Assembly: GCF_000162475.2 (NCBI RefSeq)
Contig: NZ_KI391971.1
Span: forward strand, 316,234-380,233
Source: Granulicatella elegans ATCC 700633
GTDB lineage: Bacteria > Bacillota > Bacilli > Lactobacillales > Aerococcaceae
DNA: 64,000 nt
Direction of reading: 5' to 3'
The notes under the pieces were generated by a model. That model saw only the letters and a list, made by a program, of their open reading frames with translations. It ran no database searches and had not been told where the DNA came from. How positions within the stretch are numbered: position 1 is the stretch's first letter; each line of letters starts with the position of its first letter. Shown piece after piece: positions 53,967 to 62,555 of this stretch. The translations under genes and the position numbers were made by a program.

Positions 53967-54162
53967 ATTAACTGCACATAATTTACCATCATGTTCAGCT
54001 ATCTAACTGCTGGTCATGATTGTTTTTTAGATTGAGTTAAAGTCTATATCCAAAACAGCGACATAACTAAAGCAAGTTTGTATAGAATAGCCTTTATAAA
54101 ACACAGTATTGAATTTAAGTGATATAATAACTTTATACGAAGGTATTGGAGGAATTACTAGT

Positions 54163-54567
54163 ATGGAATTTATTCATAAAGTACCAAGTGTTGAAGCTTA
54201 TAACAAATTGAGAGTTAACTCAGGGATGAATAGTACTAAACCAAATTCTGAAGTTAAAAAGGCACTTGAGGGGACACTTTTCGCTGTTTCTGTATATGAG
54301 GATAATGAACTTATTGGACTAGGAAGAGTCGTAGGTGATGGAGGAATTACCTTTGTCGTGTCTGATATTATGGTGGATAAAAAGTTTCAGAGACGTGGAA
54401 TTGCTAATAAAATTATGGGAATCATTGATCAATGGTTTGATGAAAATACACATGAGAGTAGTTTTATTACTTTAGTAGCTAAAATCCCGGCTGATAAATT
54501 ATATCTTAAACATCATTTTTGTTATCTTCCAGAAAATAGAGTTGGGATGATTAGAGATAAAGATTAA
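54163..54567 (+). CDS. GNAT family N-acetyltransferase
   Basis: 134 aa from ATG 54163 (SD GGAGG); a longer TTG-initiated frame lacks an SD. GNAT core: beta strands with FVVSDIMVDKKFQRRGIANKIM, where RRGIANK is the acetyl-CoA pyrophosphate loop. Substrate unknown. Confidence 0.85.
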   Translation: MEFIHKVPSVEAYNKLRVNSGMNSTKPNSEVKKALEGTLFAVSVYEDNELIGLGRVVGDGGITFVVSDIMVDKKFQRRGIANKIMGIIDQWFDENTHESSFITLVAKIPADKLYLKHHFCYLPENRVGMIRDKD

Positions 54568-54616
54568 TGAATTAAGAATATAACTCTAATTTTAAAAAGG
54601 AAGGAGATAAGGAACA

Positions 54617-54850
54617 ATGAAAAAACTATCAATGATTGAAAAATGTAAATTAATAGCTACAGTTTTAAAAAGTGATTTAACTCCAGAAGAAAAAGCTGAG
54701 AAATTATCTATACTAAAAGACGATTATGAATTTGAGACTTTTGCAAAAATGACTTTTCATGATTTGTACATAGCTATATTAGACCATTTAGGCATTGAAG
54801 AATATAAAGGGGATAACGTACGAATCAAACACATAGCTCGTGTATTTTAA
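54617..54850 (+). CDS. small protein of unknown function
   Basis: 77 aa, mixed charge, helix-rich by eye, no membrane segment. SD AAGGAGAT gives a credible start. 49 bases after the acetyltransferase, so possibly cotranscribed; a terminator follows. Not recognised. Confidence 0.6.
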   Translation: MKKLSMIEKCKLIATVLKSDLTPEEKAEKLSILKDDYEFETFAKMTFHDLYIAILDHLGIEEYKGDNVRIKHIARVF

Positions 54851-54869
54851 TACTAAATTTCATCCAAGT

Positions 54870-54896
54870 ACTTAACACTTGTTAAGTGCTTTTTTG
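54870..54896 (+). terminator. terminator
   Basis: ACTTAAC-ACTT-GTTAAGT with T6. A second stem GCATCTAGT/ACTAGATGC (54906-54927) has its T-run on the minus strand and would end leftward transcripts. Confidence 0.7.
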
Positions 54897-54927
54897 CATA
54901 AAAAAAGCATCTAGTAAAAACTAGATG

Positions 54928-55360
54928 CCAAAATAAGCAGGACTGTCGGGTCTCCTATATTTCTGGCACATCTCCTATGAGATGTCGCATTGGATTCTGA
55001 TACTTCTCAACCTCTAAGTTCAAAAATAAAAAACACCTCACTTCAAAAAGCAAGGTGCATTTTTTCATCTTAACCATAGGGGTGTTATTTTCTTTTCTTA
55101 ATATTGTTATCAAAAATCTCTTTAGACTTTTCTTTAGACACCCATTTACTCAAGTAATTTAAAAATAATTTAAAAATCAAAACTTCCCACATTATAAAAT
55201 ATTGATTTTAAAAGTATTTATTTCGTATCTATTCCATGTTCCAAAAATGTTCCGTGTTCCGTAAATGTTCCGTGAAATCGGCGAAACAAAAAATAGAAAA
55301 CGTTGATTTAACAACGTTTTACAATCCCAGGAAACACTAGAAAATACAAAAAATGCCCCC
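54928..55360. other. non-coding stretch, probably remains of an excised or decayed element
   Basis: No credible gene. It contains small hairpins (CATCTCCTATGAGATG; CACCTC..AAGGTG with T-run on the minus strand), an imperfect tandem of TGTTCC(GTG/AAA) units near 55228-55274, and GAAAACGTTGATTTAACAACGTTTT (hairpin). Minus-strand terminators without genes suggest that leftward-reading genes were lost here. Confidence 0.4.
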
Positions 55361-55518
55361 TACATGAAGTGACCCCAAAAAGTTAGACTTTTTTTGAGAC
55401 GACTTTAGTCGTCTCTTTTTGATTGATAAAATGTATGAATAACCCCCTAGGGGGTTCGCGCCAAAAATTTTGGCGCGTTTTTTTGATATATCTTTAAACG
55501 TTCAAATAGATTTTCTAG

Positions 55519-56352
55519 TTAAGCAATACTAGCAGAGTTTGAATGATACATCCTGTATTTTACAGGACTTAGTCCATCCAGTTTAATTTTTATACGTTTA
55601 TTGTTGTAGTAATCAATATAATTGATAATAGCTTTCTCTAATTCATCAAGAGACTTAAATTCCTTTTCAAATCCATAAAACATTTCTGATTTCAAAATAC
55701 CAAAGAAAGATTCCATCATACCATTATCTGCACTGTTTCCTTTACGTGACATAGACGGTAGTATACCTTTATTCTCTAAAAATTGATGATAAGAATCATG
55801 CTGGTATTGCCACCCTTGGTCACTATGGAGAATTGTGTTCTCGTACTTTTCACCTGTAAATGCCTCATTCAACATTGTCTTTACTTGTTGTAAGTTAGGT
55901 GAGCGTGAAAGATTGTACGCAATAATTTCACTGTTAAATCCATCTAAAACTGGTGATAAATATAGTTTCTGTTCGCTACTCGGAATGGCAAACTCAGTTA
56001 CATCTGTGTAACATTTTTCCATTGGTTTAGTCCCTTCAAAATCACGTTGAATCAGATTATCTGATCTCTTACCAACATCTCCTTTATGCGAATAATACTT
56101 GAGTTTACGACGAATACGAGCCATTAAACCAAGAACTTTCATTAAGTGTTGTACCTTCTTATGATTCACTTTAAAACCACGATTTCTCAATTCTAAATGA
56201 ATTCGACGGTAACCATAGTTTCCCTTATGTTCGGTAAAAATTTCTTGTATTTCATCTTTAATCTGTTGATTCTTATCTGGTTGGTTCATTTGTTTTAAAT
56301 GGTAATAGTACGTTGAACGAGCTAATTTAATTACTTTAAGAAGAATATCCAA
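55519..56352 (-). CDS. IS3-family transposase OrfB (DDE integrase)
   Basis: 277 aa from the first ATG; the frame extends upstream ([13 protein letters not shown]) into the end of orfA, so the active product is most likely an OrfAB fusion by -1 frameshifting. HTH_21 region (STYYYHLKQM...GYRRIHLELRNRG) and the rve core with DDE in YTDVTEF, LHSDQGWQY and MMESFFGILKSE. Intact. Confidence 0.93.
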   Translation of the reverse strand: MDILLKVIKLARSTYYYHLKQMNQPDKNQQIKDEIQEIFTEHKGNYGYRRIHLELRNRGFKVNHKKVQHLMKVLGLMARIRRKLKYYSHKGDVGKRSDNLIQRDFEGTKPMEKCYTDVTEFAIPSSEQKLYLSPVLDGFNSEIIAYNLSRSPNLQQVKTMLNEAFTGEKYENTILHSDQGWQYQHDSYHQFLENKGILPSMSRKGNSADNGMMESFFGILKSEMFYGFEKEFKSLDELEKAIINYIDYYNNKRIKIKLDGLSPVKYRMYHSNSASIA

Positions 56353-56366
56353 TGGAAATTCATTGA

Positions 56367-56882
56367 TTAATTCTTGAACAATTTCAGTCTTTCTTCTTTC
56401 TCTTTTTCCTCCTTCAATCGGAGTTCTCTCAACTTTTTTAGAATGGCATTCTCCGCTCTTAAGTATTCATTCTCTAGTTGAAGACGTTCTAAATCTGTCA
56501 TTTCTTCTATTGTTTTCTTTGGTTTACGTCCCATTATTCTTGGTCTCCCTTTTGTTTTCTCAACAATAGTATACCCATTTTTCTTATAGTGTGCTAGCCA
56601 ATTCGAAAGTAAACCCCAATTTGGAAGTGCATAATCAATAGATACACTTGATTGTGAACGACCTTCTAAAAGAACTTTATCCATTATTTCCTGCTTTAGC
56701 TCTGGTGAATAGTAACGATTTTTTTCTTTTTTAACAATTTCTATCCCATATCGATCAATCAATCGAACTAAGTATTTAATATTAGAAACGGCGATATCGT
56801 ATTTCTGTGAAAGATTCTTTAAGCTTTCACCTTGTTTTCTTAGTTGATAAATTTCTATTTTATCTTCATAAGTTAATTTCAT
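56367..56882 (-). CDS. IS3-family transposase OrfA (HTH)
   Basis: 171 aa from ATG 56882. Two helix-turn-helix segments (about 15-50 and 70-100) and a C-terminal leucine-zipper coiled coil ([20 protein letters not shown]). It binds the IS ends. Overlaps the upstream extension of orfB. Confidence 0.9.
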   Translation of the reverse strand: MKLTYEDKIEIYQLRKQGESLKNLSQKYDIAVSNIKYLVRLIDRYGIEIVKKEKNRYYSPELKQEIMDKVLLEGRSQSSVSIDYALPNWGLLSNWLAHYKKNGYTIVEKTKGRPRIMGRKPKKTIEEMTDLERLQLENEYLRAENAILKKLRELRLKEEKEKEERLKLFKN

Positions 56883-57049
56883 AAAAAAACACCCCAAAAG
56901 TTAGATTTTTATGTCTAACTTTTGGGGTGCAGTACATACAGGGATTTGGAAAGGACTTTCATATTGAGAGCAATTAAAAATATTGAAATATAAGTGATTT
57001 TAGGTATTTTCAATGTCATGATTTAAAAATGGGACAAAAGTGGGGCAAA

Positions 57050-57086
57050 AACCATACAGATTCTAAACTGTATGGTTCTTTTTTTA
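57050..57086 (+). terminator. isolated terminator
   Basis: AACCATACAG / CTGTATGGTT with T7. No intact gene precedes it; TGGGACAAAAGTGGGGCAAA just upstream (57029-57048) resembles sequence often seen beside integrase genes, so it may mark an old element boundary. Confidence 0.7.
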
Positions 57087-57499
57087 TCTAACCAAGAAAG
57101 GTTAAAACTTATTAAAACAAATGCAATCAACTGTTGAAAACTTTTTAGTCCGTGTAATATAAAAACAAGTAAAAAGTTGAACTATAGGGAATATTGTGTC
57201 ATAATAGGTAATAGATGAATAATTAATAGATTGGAAATAATGCTTTCTTACCTTAACAAGTTGAATTGGTTATACATTTTTTCGTCGCAATTGTGTCTAT
57301 CTCTCGAGTTTAGCTAGTTTTTATAAGCTCTGGTTTCTAATCAATATAACAAATTTTAGAAGTGCATAAGACAAGATGGTGACATTACTACAGTCATTTC
57401 TAGTCACCATATGTTGCTGGCACAGGCTGTTTGTAGTGTTGGCTATTTACTAGTCAGTTTAATCGGAGTGTTTAATTTTTATTGTTGAAAGGTTTTTAT
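57087..57499. other. non-coding stretch at the left edge of the streptococcal-like block
   Basis: No gene seen. Composition shifts here from very AT-rich to the more balanced base use of the genes that follow. A 10-bp inverted pair GGTGACATTA...TCTAGTCACC (near 57378-57405) is present. Confidence 0.4.
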
Positions 57500-58789
57500 A
57501 TGGAGAAAATTCTATCTTTAGGTCTGACAGGTAAGAAATTACTTGCTCAGGGGTTCTTGTTTGTTCTGCTAGGTCTCATCTTGATGGTCACGGGGACTTG
57601 GTTGCCAGTAACAGTTATTCGCCTGGTTCTGTTTTTAGCTTGGATAGCAACGGTCGTAGATTTGCTATTAAGAGTTTTCAAAAAAAGCCAGTCAACGGAT
57701 ACCTTGGGAGTTGCACTGGTTAAATTGTTAGTGCTGGGATATTTGCTAGGTTCTAATCTTGCGACTGATATACCGATTTATGTTCTGGCTCTTGTGATTG
57801 GAGTTTATCAGATTTTTAGGGCCACGATTAATCTTGTCACCTATGTTCTCTACCGTAAAAATAATATTCGACCTCGTTTTCGTCTCTTACTAGATGGTAT
57901 TCTACTAGTTTTTCTTGGTGGAGCTAGTCTTTTGTCCTCTACGGGAAATTCTGTCTTTCAACTCTTTGTTTTAGGGGCTTATTTTTTCCTTTATGGTCTG
58001 TCCAATATCCGTGACGGTTTCTTATTTGAAGGGGAAATTGGGAAAAACCATCTCAAACGTCGCATTAGAATTAGCTTACCTATTGTCCTAGCCGCTCTCA
58101 TCCCTGCAAGAACTTTAGCAAAAATCAACAAATTCATGCAGGAAAATGCTGATGAGAGAGAGGATATCCATCTTGGAATGGTGAAGTCTGGTAAGACAGC
58201 GGAGCTTGAAATTTTTGTTCATACAGCTGAGACCTCTCTGTTTTCGGCAATTGGTCATGTGGATATCTGCTATCAAGGCCGTGTTATTTCTTATGGCAAC
58301 TATGATCCGTCTTCTGAGACCTTATTTGGCATGGTAGGAGATGGTGTCTTATATTTCTGTGATCGTGACAAGTACATTGACCTATGTAAACGTGAGAGTC
58401 AAAAAACGCTTTTTGGTTATGGGATAGATTTGACGCCTGAAATGGAAAAAGCAGTTCAGAAAAAGTTGGCTGAATTGAAACAACTGACGATTCCATGGGA
58501 GCCAAGTGCAGATAAAATCATGACAGGTGATGGTAAGGAAGACTACACCTACGCTTATAAAATCAGACATGAGACAGATGGGGAACTTTATAAATTTATC
58601 AAATCTAAGTTTAAATCCTACTTTGTCTTATCTACAAACTGTGTGCTCTTGGCTGATACCATAGTCGGTCAGGCTGGCACCGATATCCTCTCACCCAAAG
58701 GATTTATCGCTCCAGGAACTTACCAAGCCTACCTTAATCGAGAGTTTGAAAAACCAAATAGTATAGTCGTATCTAAACATGTTTATTAA
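57500..58789 (+). CDS. DUF308-type membrane protein, streptococcal-like
   Basis: 429 aa from ATG 57500. The N-terminal 190 residues hold six hydrophobic segments with HdeD/DUF308 character; the C-terminal 230 residues are soluble, with a conserved-looking SKFKSYFVLSTNCVLLAD...GTYQAYLNREF (a Cys-protease-like or DUF4105-like feel, not proven). Codons such as CTC, CTG, GTC and GCC are far commoner than in the core genes of the window. Forms an operon with the AI-2E-type gene. Probably acquired from Streptococcus. Confidence 0.7.
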   Translation: MEKILSLGLTGKKLLAQGFLFVLLGLILMVTGTWLPVTVIRLVLFLAWIATVVDLLLRVFKKSQSTDTLGVALVKLLVLGYLLGSNLATDIPIYVLALVIGVYQIFRATINLVTYVLYRKNNIRPRFRLLLDGILLVFLGGASLLSSTGNSVFQLFVLGAYFFLYGLSNIRDGFLFEGEIGKNHLKRRIRISLPIVLAALIPARTLAKINKFMQENADEREDIHLGMVKSGKTAELEIFVHTAETSLFSAIGHVDICYQGRVISYGNYDPSSETLFGMVGDGVLYFCDRDKYIDLCKRESQKTLFGYGIDLTPEMEKAVQKKLAELKQLTIPWEPSADKIMTGDGKEDYTYAYKIRHETDGELYKFIKSKFKSYFVLSTNCVLLADTIVGQAGTDILSPKGFIAPGTYQAYLNREFEKPNSIVVSKHVY

Positions 58790-58798
58790 GGAGAATTT

Positions 58799-59887
58799 AT
58801 GAACTTAGTAAAAAAATACACCCCGTTAATACTTTTTATAGGGCTGGTTGCTCTTGTAATTCTGAATGCATCGAGCTTTATATCAGGAGCAATCTCTCTC
58901 TTTGATGTAATATCAACCTTGATTTATGGTGCTGTTATTGCTTTTGTGCTTAATGTTCCTATGAAAAAAATTGAACAGTACTTAGTTAAATTGAAGGTAA
59001 AGGCAGAGTTGCGTCGTCCGATTGCCATGGTACTTGTTTTCCTAGCTCTTATCTTAATCGTGATTGCTCTTTTGGTTTTGGTGCTGCCAACCCTAGCCCA
59101 GACTATTAGTCAGCTGGGAACAGTCCTTTCAACAGTCCTTACTCAACTTGGGAAATTGCTAGGCAGCTCGGAATTTGTAACCAAAGACATGTTGTCAACT
59201 ATCGTATCAGGCATACAGGGACAATCTAGTTCTATTAGCCAAGCTTTGATAGGTTTTTTATCAGGTCTGACTAGTAATATCGGCAATATTTTTTCAAGTT
59301 TGATGAATGCCTTTTTGATTATAGTCTTCACCTTTTTATTTTTATCCAGTAAGGAACATTTGGCAGCGATGACGAGTCGACTTCTAAAAGTTTTTCTTCC
59401 AGAGAAGGTGGTGATAAAGTTGACTTACATTGGACAAGTAGCACTAGAGACTTATGACCAATTTTTGATGAGTCAGCTGATTGAAGCAGTTATCATAGGA
59501 GTTATGATAGCGGTTGGTTACAGCGTGTTTGGGATACCCTATGGAGTAATGACAGGTATCTTTGCAGGAGTGCTATCGTTCATTCCTTATGTAGGGCCTA
59601 TGATTGCTTGTGTTGTGGGAGCGATTTTTATCTTCACAGTGAGTCCTACTCAAGCCTTACTTTCTCTTCTTCTATATCAAGTTATACAGCTGATTGAAGG
59701 AAACCTTATTTATCCTAGAGTTGTAGGTCAGTCTATTGGCTTACCAGCCCTTTTCACGCTTGCGGCTGCTAGTATCGGAGGGAATCTTTTCGGACTACTT
59801 GGAATGATATTCTTTACCCCCGTATTTGCTGTTATCTATCGACTGGTTAAAGAATTTGTCGTTGCAAAGGAAAATCAGGTAGATTAA
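58799..59887 (+). CDS. AI-2E family transporter (YdiK/PerM-like)
   Basis: 362 aa with seven or eight membrane helices and the family motifs IPYGVMTGIFAGVLSFIPYVGPM and EGNLIYPRVVGQSIGLP. The family name comes from TqsA; most members have other or unknown substrates. ATG with SD AAGGAGA, 9 bases after the previous gene. Streptococcal-like codon use. Confidence 0.88.
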   Translation: MNLVKKYTPLILFIGLVALVILNASSFISGAISLFDVISTLIYGAVIAFVLNVPMKKIEQYLVKLKVKAELRRPIAMVLVFLALILIVIALLVLVLPTLAQTISQLGTVLSTVLTQLGKLLGSSEFVTKDMLSTIVSGIQGQSSSISQALIGFLSGLTSNIGNIFSSLMNAFLIIVFTFLFLSSKEHLAAMTSRLLKVFLPEKVVIKLTYIGQVALETYDQFLMSQLIEAVIIGVMIAVGYSVFGIPYGVMTGIFAGVLSFIPYVGPMIACVVGAIFIFTVSPTQALLSLLLYQVIQLIEGNLIYPRVVGQSIGLPALFTLAAASIGGNLFGLLGMIFFTPVFAVIYRLVKEFVVAKENQVD

Positions 59888-59914
59888 GAAAAACTAAATT
59901 TAATAAGATATACT

Positions 59915-59950
59915 GAGAAGAGAGTGAGAGATTCTCTTCTCTTTTATTTT
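59915..59950 (+). terminator. AI-2E operon terminator
   Basis: GAGAAGAGA / TCTCTTCTC with TTTTATTTTT. Confidence 0.85.
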
Positions 59951-59983
59951 TAAATACTTTTCTACAAAAAGCTATTAGACGTT

Positions 59984-60008
59984 AAAAAAAGCCTTGGTTT
60001 CAAGGCTT
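59984..60008 (-). terminator. tRNA-Lys (first copy) terminator
   Basis: On the minus strand AAGCCTTG-AAAC-CAAGGCTT then T7. Confidence 0.8.
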
Positions 60009-60027
60009 ATTTCTGTTGATTTAGATG

Positions 60028-60100
60028 TGCCCCCTGCAGGGCTCGAACCTGCGCCCCATAGCTTAAGAGTCTACTGCTCTACCAACTGAGCTAAGGAGGC
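60028..60100 (-). tRNA. tRNA-Lys (CTT), copy 1, with an anticodon-stem mismatch
   Basis: 73 nt with acceptor GCCTCCT/AGGGGGC, D-arm GCTCAGTTGGTAGAGC, anticodon loop CTCTTAA (CTT) and T-arm GCAGG-TTCGAGC-CCTGC. At 31-39 the pair is A-G, a mismatch not present in copy 2. CCA is not encoded. It may have arrived with the streptococcal-like genes. Confidence 0.92.
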
Positions 60101-60162
60101 AACAGAAAAAGCTGAGAATGTAACTTCCCAGCTATTTTAATATGCCCAAAATGGCAGCTAGA

Positions 60163-60678
60163 TTATTTACGAAAGGCATCAAGGATATAGGTAAAACCTT
60201 CAATTAAAAATGAAAAGGCAACGACATAAACGACAAAGATACTTGTAGCTACTGGATTGAACAAAATCACTAGACCTAGTAAAAATGCAAGCAACGCTAC
60301 CCACATGATATGCTTGCCAATAATAGGGAAAATCAATCCCAGACGATTGCCTTTAAAGAAAGCTATAATGGCTTCTACAATTAACCAAATTCCTAAAATA
60401 GTTGGAATGACAACCGGCAGTTTCACAAAGCCATAGGCAACGAGGTAAAGAGCTAAGAGAAAATTAACAATCCCTTGGAAAAGATAAGCTGGTGAGCGAA
60501 GCTCTTTTGGTACAGAGAAATAGCCTAAAATAGCTGCTATAGAAGCAACCAGTAAACCAAATGCAATCCACCAGCTGTAAGCAACAAGATTAGCTACTGG
60601 GTCTGTAAATAGAAAGAATGCTAAAAGGACAAAAATAACTCCTGTAAGGAATAGCAATAAACGATTAGAAAATTTCAT
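60163..60678 (-). CDS. HdeD/DUF308 family membrane protein
   Basis: 171 aa with six hydrophobic segments arranged as three repeated pairs, characteristic of HdeD-type acid-resistance proteins (the exact role in Gram-positives is unknown). SD GGAGGG before the ATG. Codon use resembles the streptococcal-like genes on the other side of the tRNA. Confidence 0.8.
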   Translation of the reverse strand: MKFSNRLLLFLTGVIFVLLAFFLFTDPVANLVAYSWWIAFGLLVASIAAILGYFSVPKELRSPAYLFQGIVNFLLALYLVAYGFVKLPVVIPTILGIWLIVEAIIAFFKGNRLGLIFPIIGKHIMWVALLAFLLGLVILFNPVATSIFVVYVVAFSFLIEGFTYILDAFRK

Positions 60679-60754
60679 TTCAATACCCTCCTGTTATATA
60701 GTATAGTTTGATACTAGAACTATTCTACACCTTTGTTATAGGAAATGTCAATAA

Positions 60755-60786
60755 ACTAAATGGAAAATTTGGAAGTTTCAGTCTAA
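60755..60786. repeat. 32-bp direct repeat, left copy
   Basis: ACTAAATGGAAAATTTGGAA...CAGTCTAA, identical to 61963-61994; the two flank the IS and read as a long target-site duplication. Confidence 0.85.
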
Positions 60787-61962
60787 GAAACACAAACATT
60801 TGTGACACGAACCAGTGTCAATACAACTTGTGGGACAATTGGCTTGTACACAAAACAGTTTAACGCCTGAATTTGTCAAGGGCTTTAGAGCGAAGCGTCC
60901 CTTGACAAAGGAAAAAGGCGTTGAACTACAATACATTAAGCCGATTGTAACAAGTGCTGCTGTACTATTTGATTTGGTGATTTAAAATTTAATACACACC
61001 TAGCTACATTATTTCCTCTACTAATATATCTTTTATGAGCTTTCACTAAACTATCTAAACTCTTAAAGACTCTATTATAAAATTTTCTTCCATCTTCTCT
61101 ATGACTACGTTCTACTTTTCCATTTTGCCATGGAGAGTAGGGTCTAGTTTTTATATGTTTAATGCCTTTTTCTTCTAATTTTTGTTCGAAAATTGTTTTT
61201 TTACTGGTTACTTCTGGATCATTGGTAAATTCACGTCCATTATCTGTTTGAATGGCTTTAATACTAAATCCAAACTCTTCTTCTACATCCCCTAAAAATT
61301 CTGCTGTATGTATAACGCTTTTCTCATCTACAATTTTACATACTCGTTTTCTACTAAATTCATCAATAGCGGTTATTTGATAATATTTAATCCCCTTACT
61401 GTCCCATCCTATACAGTACTGTGGAACATATTTAATGTCGATTTGTACTTTTTCTCCTGGATAAGTAGTTGGTATTGGAGTCCATTTACTTTTAGGATAA
61501 GTTCTTTTTTCCTTTTTCTCAGTTAATTGAAGTTTCTTTATCATTTTTTTCATCGCTCCATATGAACGTTTATATCCTCTTCTTTGACATTGTACATAAA
61601 TCTCTGCTAATCCGTCTCTGCTATAACGTTTGTACATTTTACGTATAAGTTCTAGTTCGTGGCTTTTATGTTCATTAGGATGATGTAACGGTCTTCGATT
61701 TTTTGGGAGCAATGATTGTGCAGTACCATCATATCGACTTCTCCATCGAGCAATTTGTTGTCTAGTTGTATGGTATTTTCTTGCTGCCTTAGCATTATTA
61801 TCATTTTTTATCGCATATTCTACCGCACGCTGTCTTAATTTGATTTCTTCTGTTATAATAGATTTCATAAGAGAACCTCTTTCCTGATTTTTGAGCAACT
61901 TCAGTATAACATTGGTTCTCTTTTTTTTATTCTTTTTTGTCACAAATGTATGATACCCTAAC
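60787..61962 (-). mobile_element. insertion sequence with 32-bp flanking direct repeats (IS481/IS1202-like)
   Basis: 1176 bp. Ends share CA(A/T)ACATTTGTGACA in inverted orientation (60792-60806 and the complement near 61938-61952). One transposase on the minus strand. Behind the transposase gene is a nested inverted repeat (AACGCC..TTGTCAAGGG/CCCTTGACAA..GGCGTT, 60861-60923). Confidence 0.8.
60936..61868 (-). CDS. DDE transposase, IS481/IS1202-like
   Basis: 310 aa from ATG 61868 (SD AGAGG); the longer frame begins in the IS end. N-terminal HTH (AAKYHTTRQQIARWRSRYDG-like region), linker, and rve core with D in VQIDIKYV, D in IQTDNGREF and E in GKVERSHREDGRKFY. Looks intact. Family assignment within the IS481/IS1202 group is by motif order only. 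Confidence 0.85.
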   Translation of the reverse strand: MKSIITEEIKLRQRAVEYAIKNDNNAKAARKYHTTRQQIARWRSRYDGTAQSLLPKNRRPLHHPNEHKSHELELIRKMYKRYSRDGLAEIYVQCQRRGYKRSYGAMKKMIKKLQLTEKKEKRTYPKSKWTPIPTTYPGEKVQIDIKYVPQYCIGWDSKGIKYYQITAIDEFSRKRVCKIVDEKSVIHTAEFLGDVEEEFGFSIKAIQTDNGREFTNDPEVTSKKTIFEQKLEEKGIKHIKTRPYSPWQNGKVERSHREDGRKFYNRVFKSLDSLVKAHKRYISRGNNVARCVLNFKSPNQIVQQHLLQSA

Positions 61963-61994
61963 ACTAAATGGAAAATTTGGAAGTTTCAGTCTAA
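61963..61994. repeat. 32-bp direct repeat, right copy
   Basis: Exact copy of 60755-60786. Confidence 0.85.
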
Positions 61995-62188
61995 TTCATG
62001 AAAAGAAAATCAGTTTTTATCATTTTGAAAATAAAAAGAGAAGATAAAATTTGTCTTCTCTACATGAAAATATTGTATGGCATCAAAGCAAAAGTAAATG
62101 GGTTTACACTATTTGTTAAGATGTAATTTGATTAAAAAAGAAAATCTAGATTTAAAAGTGGGGTAAATCAGTTATAAACAAGCAAAAA

Positions 62189-62208
62189 AGCCCTGTAAAT
62201 CAAGGCTT
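62189..62208 (-). terminator. tRNA-Lys (second copy) terminator
   Basis: On the minus strand AAGCCTTG...CAGGGCTT then T6; homologous to the terminator of the first copy. Confidence 0.7.
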
Positions 62209-62225
62209 CTTCCTGTTGATTTAGA

Positions 62226-62298
62226 TGCCCCCTACAGGGCTCGAACCTGTGACCCATAGATTAAGAGTCTACTGCTCTACCAACTGAGCTAAGGAGGC
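62226..62298 (-). tRNA. tRNA-Lys (CTT), copy 2
   Basis: 73 nt, fully paired cloverleaf, anticodon CTT (62263-62265 on the plus strand), acceptor GCCTCCT/AGGGGGC. Same strand as copy 1; the two share the 3' flank TTGATTTAGATG and terminator, forming direct repeats about 2.2 kb apart. Confidence 0.95.
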
Positions 62299-62437
62299 AT
62301 TGATTACGTTTTTAGTATAGCACTTTGAAGTTAAAATGCAATTGTTTTTAGGATTTTTTTCAAAAAATGCTAAAGTTTACTCAAAAAAATAGTTATTCAG
62401 TATCGTTTATGGTAGAATTATTGCGTATGACAATCAA

Positions 62438-62530
62438 GGAGTATTCTTTTTAGCGTGCTTACTTTAGAAATATAAGAAGGTGAGTTTTTCGTCTGTTTAT
62501 ATTTCTAAAAGTAGGTTTAAAAGATACTCT
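62438..62530 (+). promoter_or_regulatory. long stem-loop in the pnp 5' leader
   Basis: Outer pairing GAGTAT..CTTTTTA with TAAAAG..ATACTC and inner 13-bp perfect stem TTTAGAAATATAA/TTATATTTCTAAA (62463-62475/62497-62509), just before the pnp SD. In Escherichia coli a double-stranded pnp leader is cut by RNase III and then used for PNPase autoregulation; a similar role is inferred here. Confidence 0.6.
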
Positions 62531-62555
62531 TAAAAAGAAGAAAAGGAGAATCGAT

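Larger units (their letters stand above)
55366..56932 (-). mobile_element. IS3-family (IS150-like) insertion sequence
   Basis: About 1.57 kb with overlapping orfA/orfB on the minus strand. Ends GTGACCCCAAAAAGTTAGAC (left, from 55369) and, reversed, TGCACCCCAAAAGTTAGAC (right). TACAT at 55361-55365 and again at 56933-56937 is a candidate 5-bp target duplication. Left of orfB lie strong hairpins (GAGACGAC..GTCGTCTC; CGCGCCAAAAATTTTGGCGCG with T7). Confidence 0.85.

Noticed and set aside
55228-55275. TGTTCC-rich tandem as a CRISPR or iteron array
   Set aside because: Only about four imperfect short units without spacers of constant length and no rep or cas gene.
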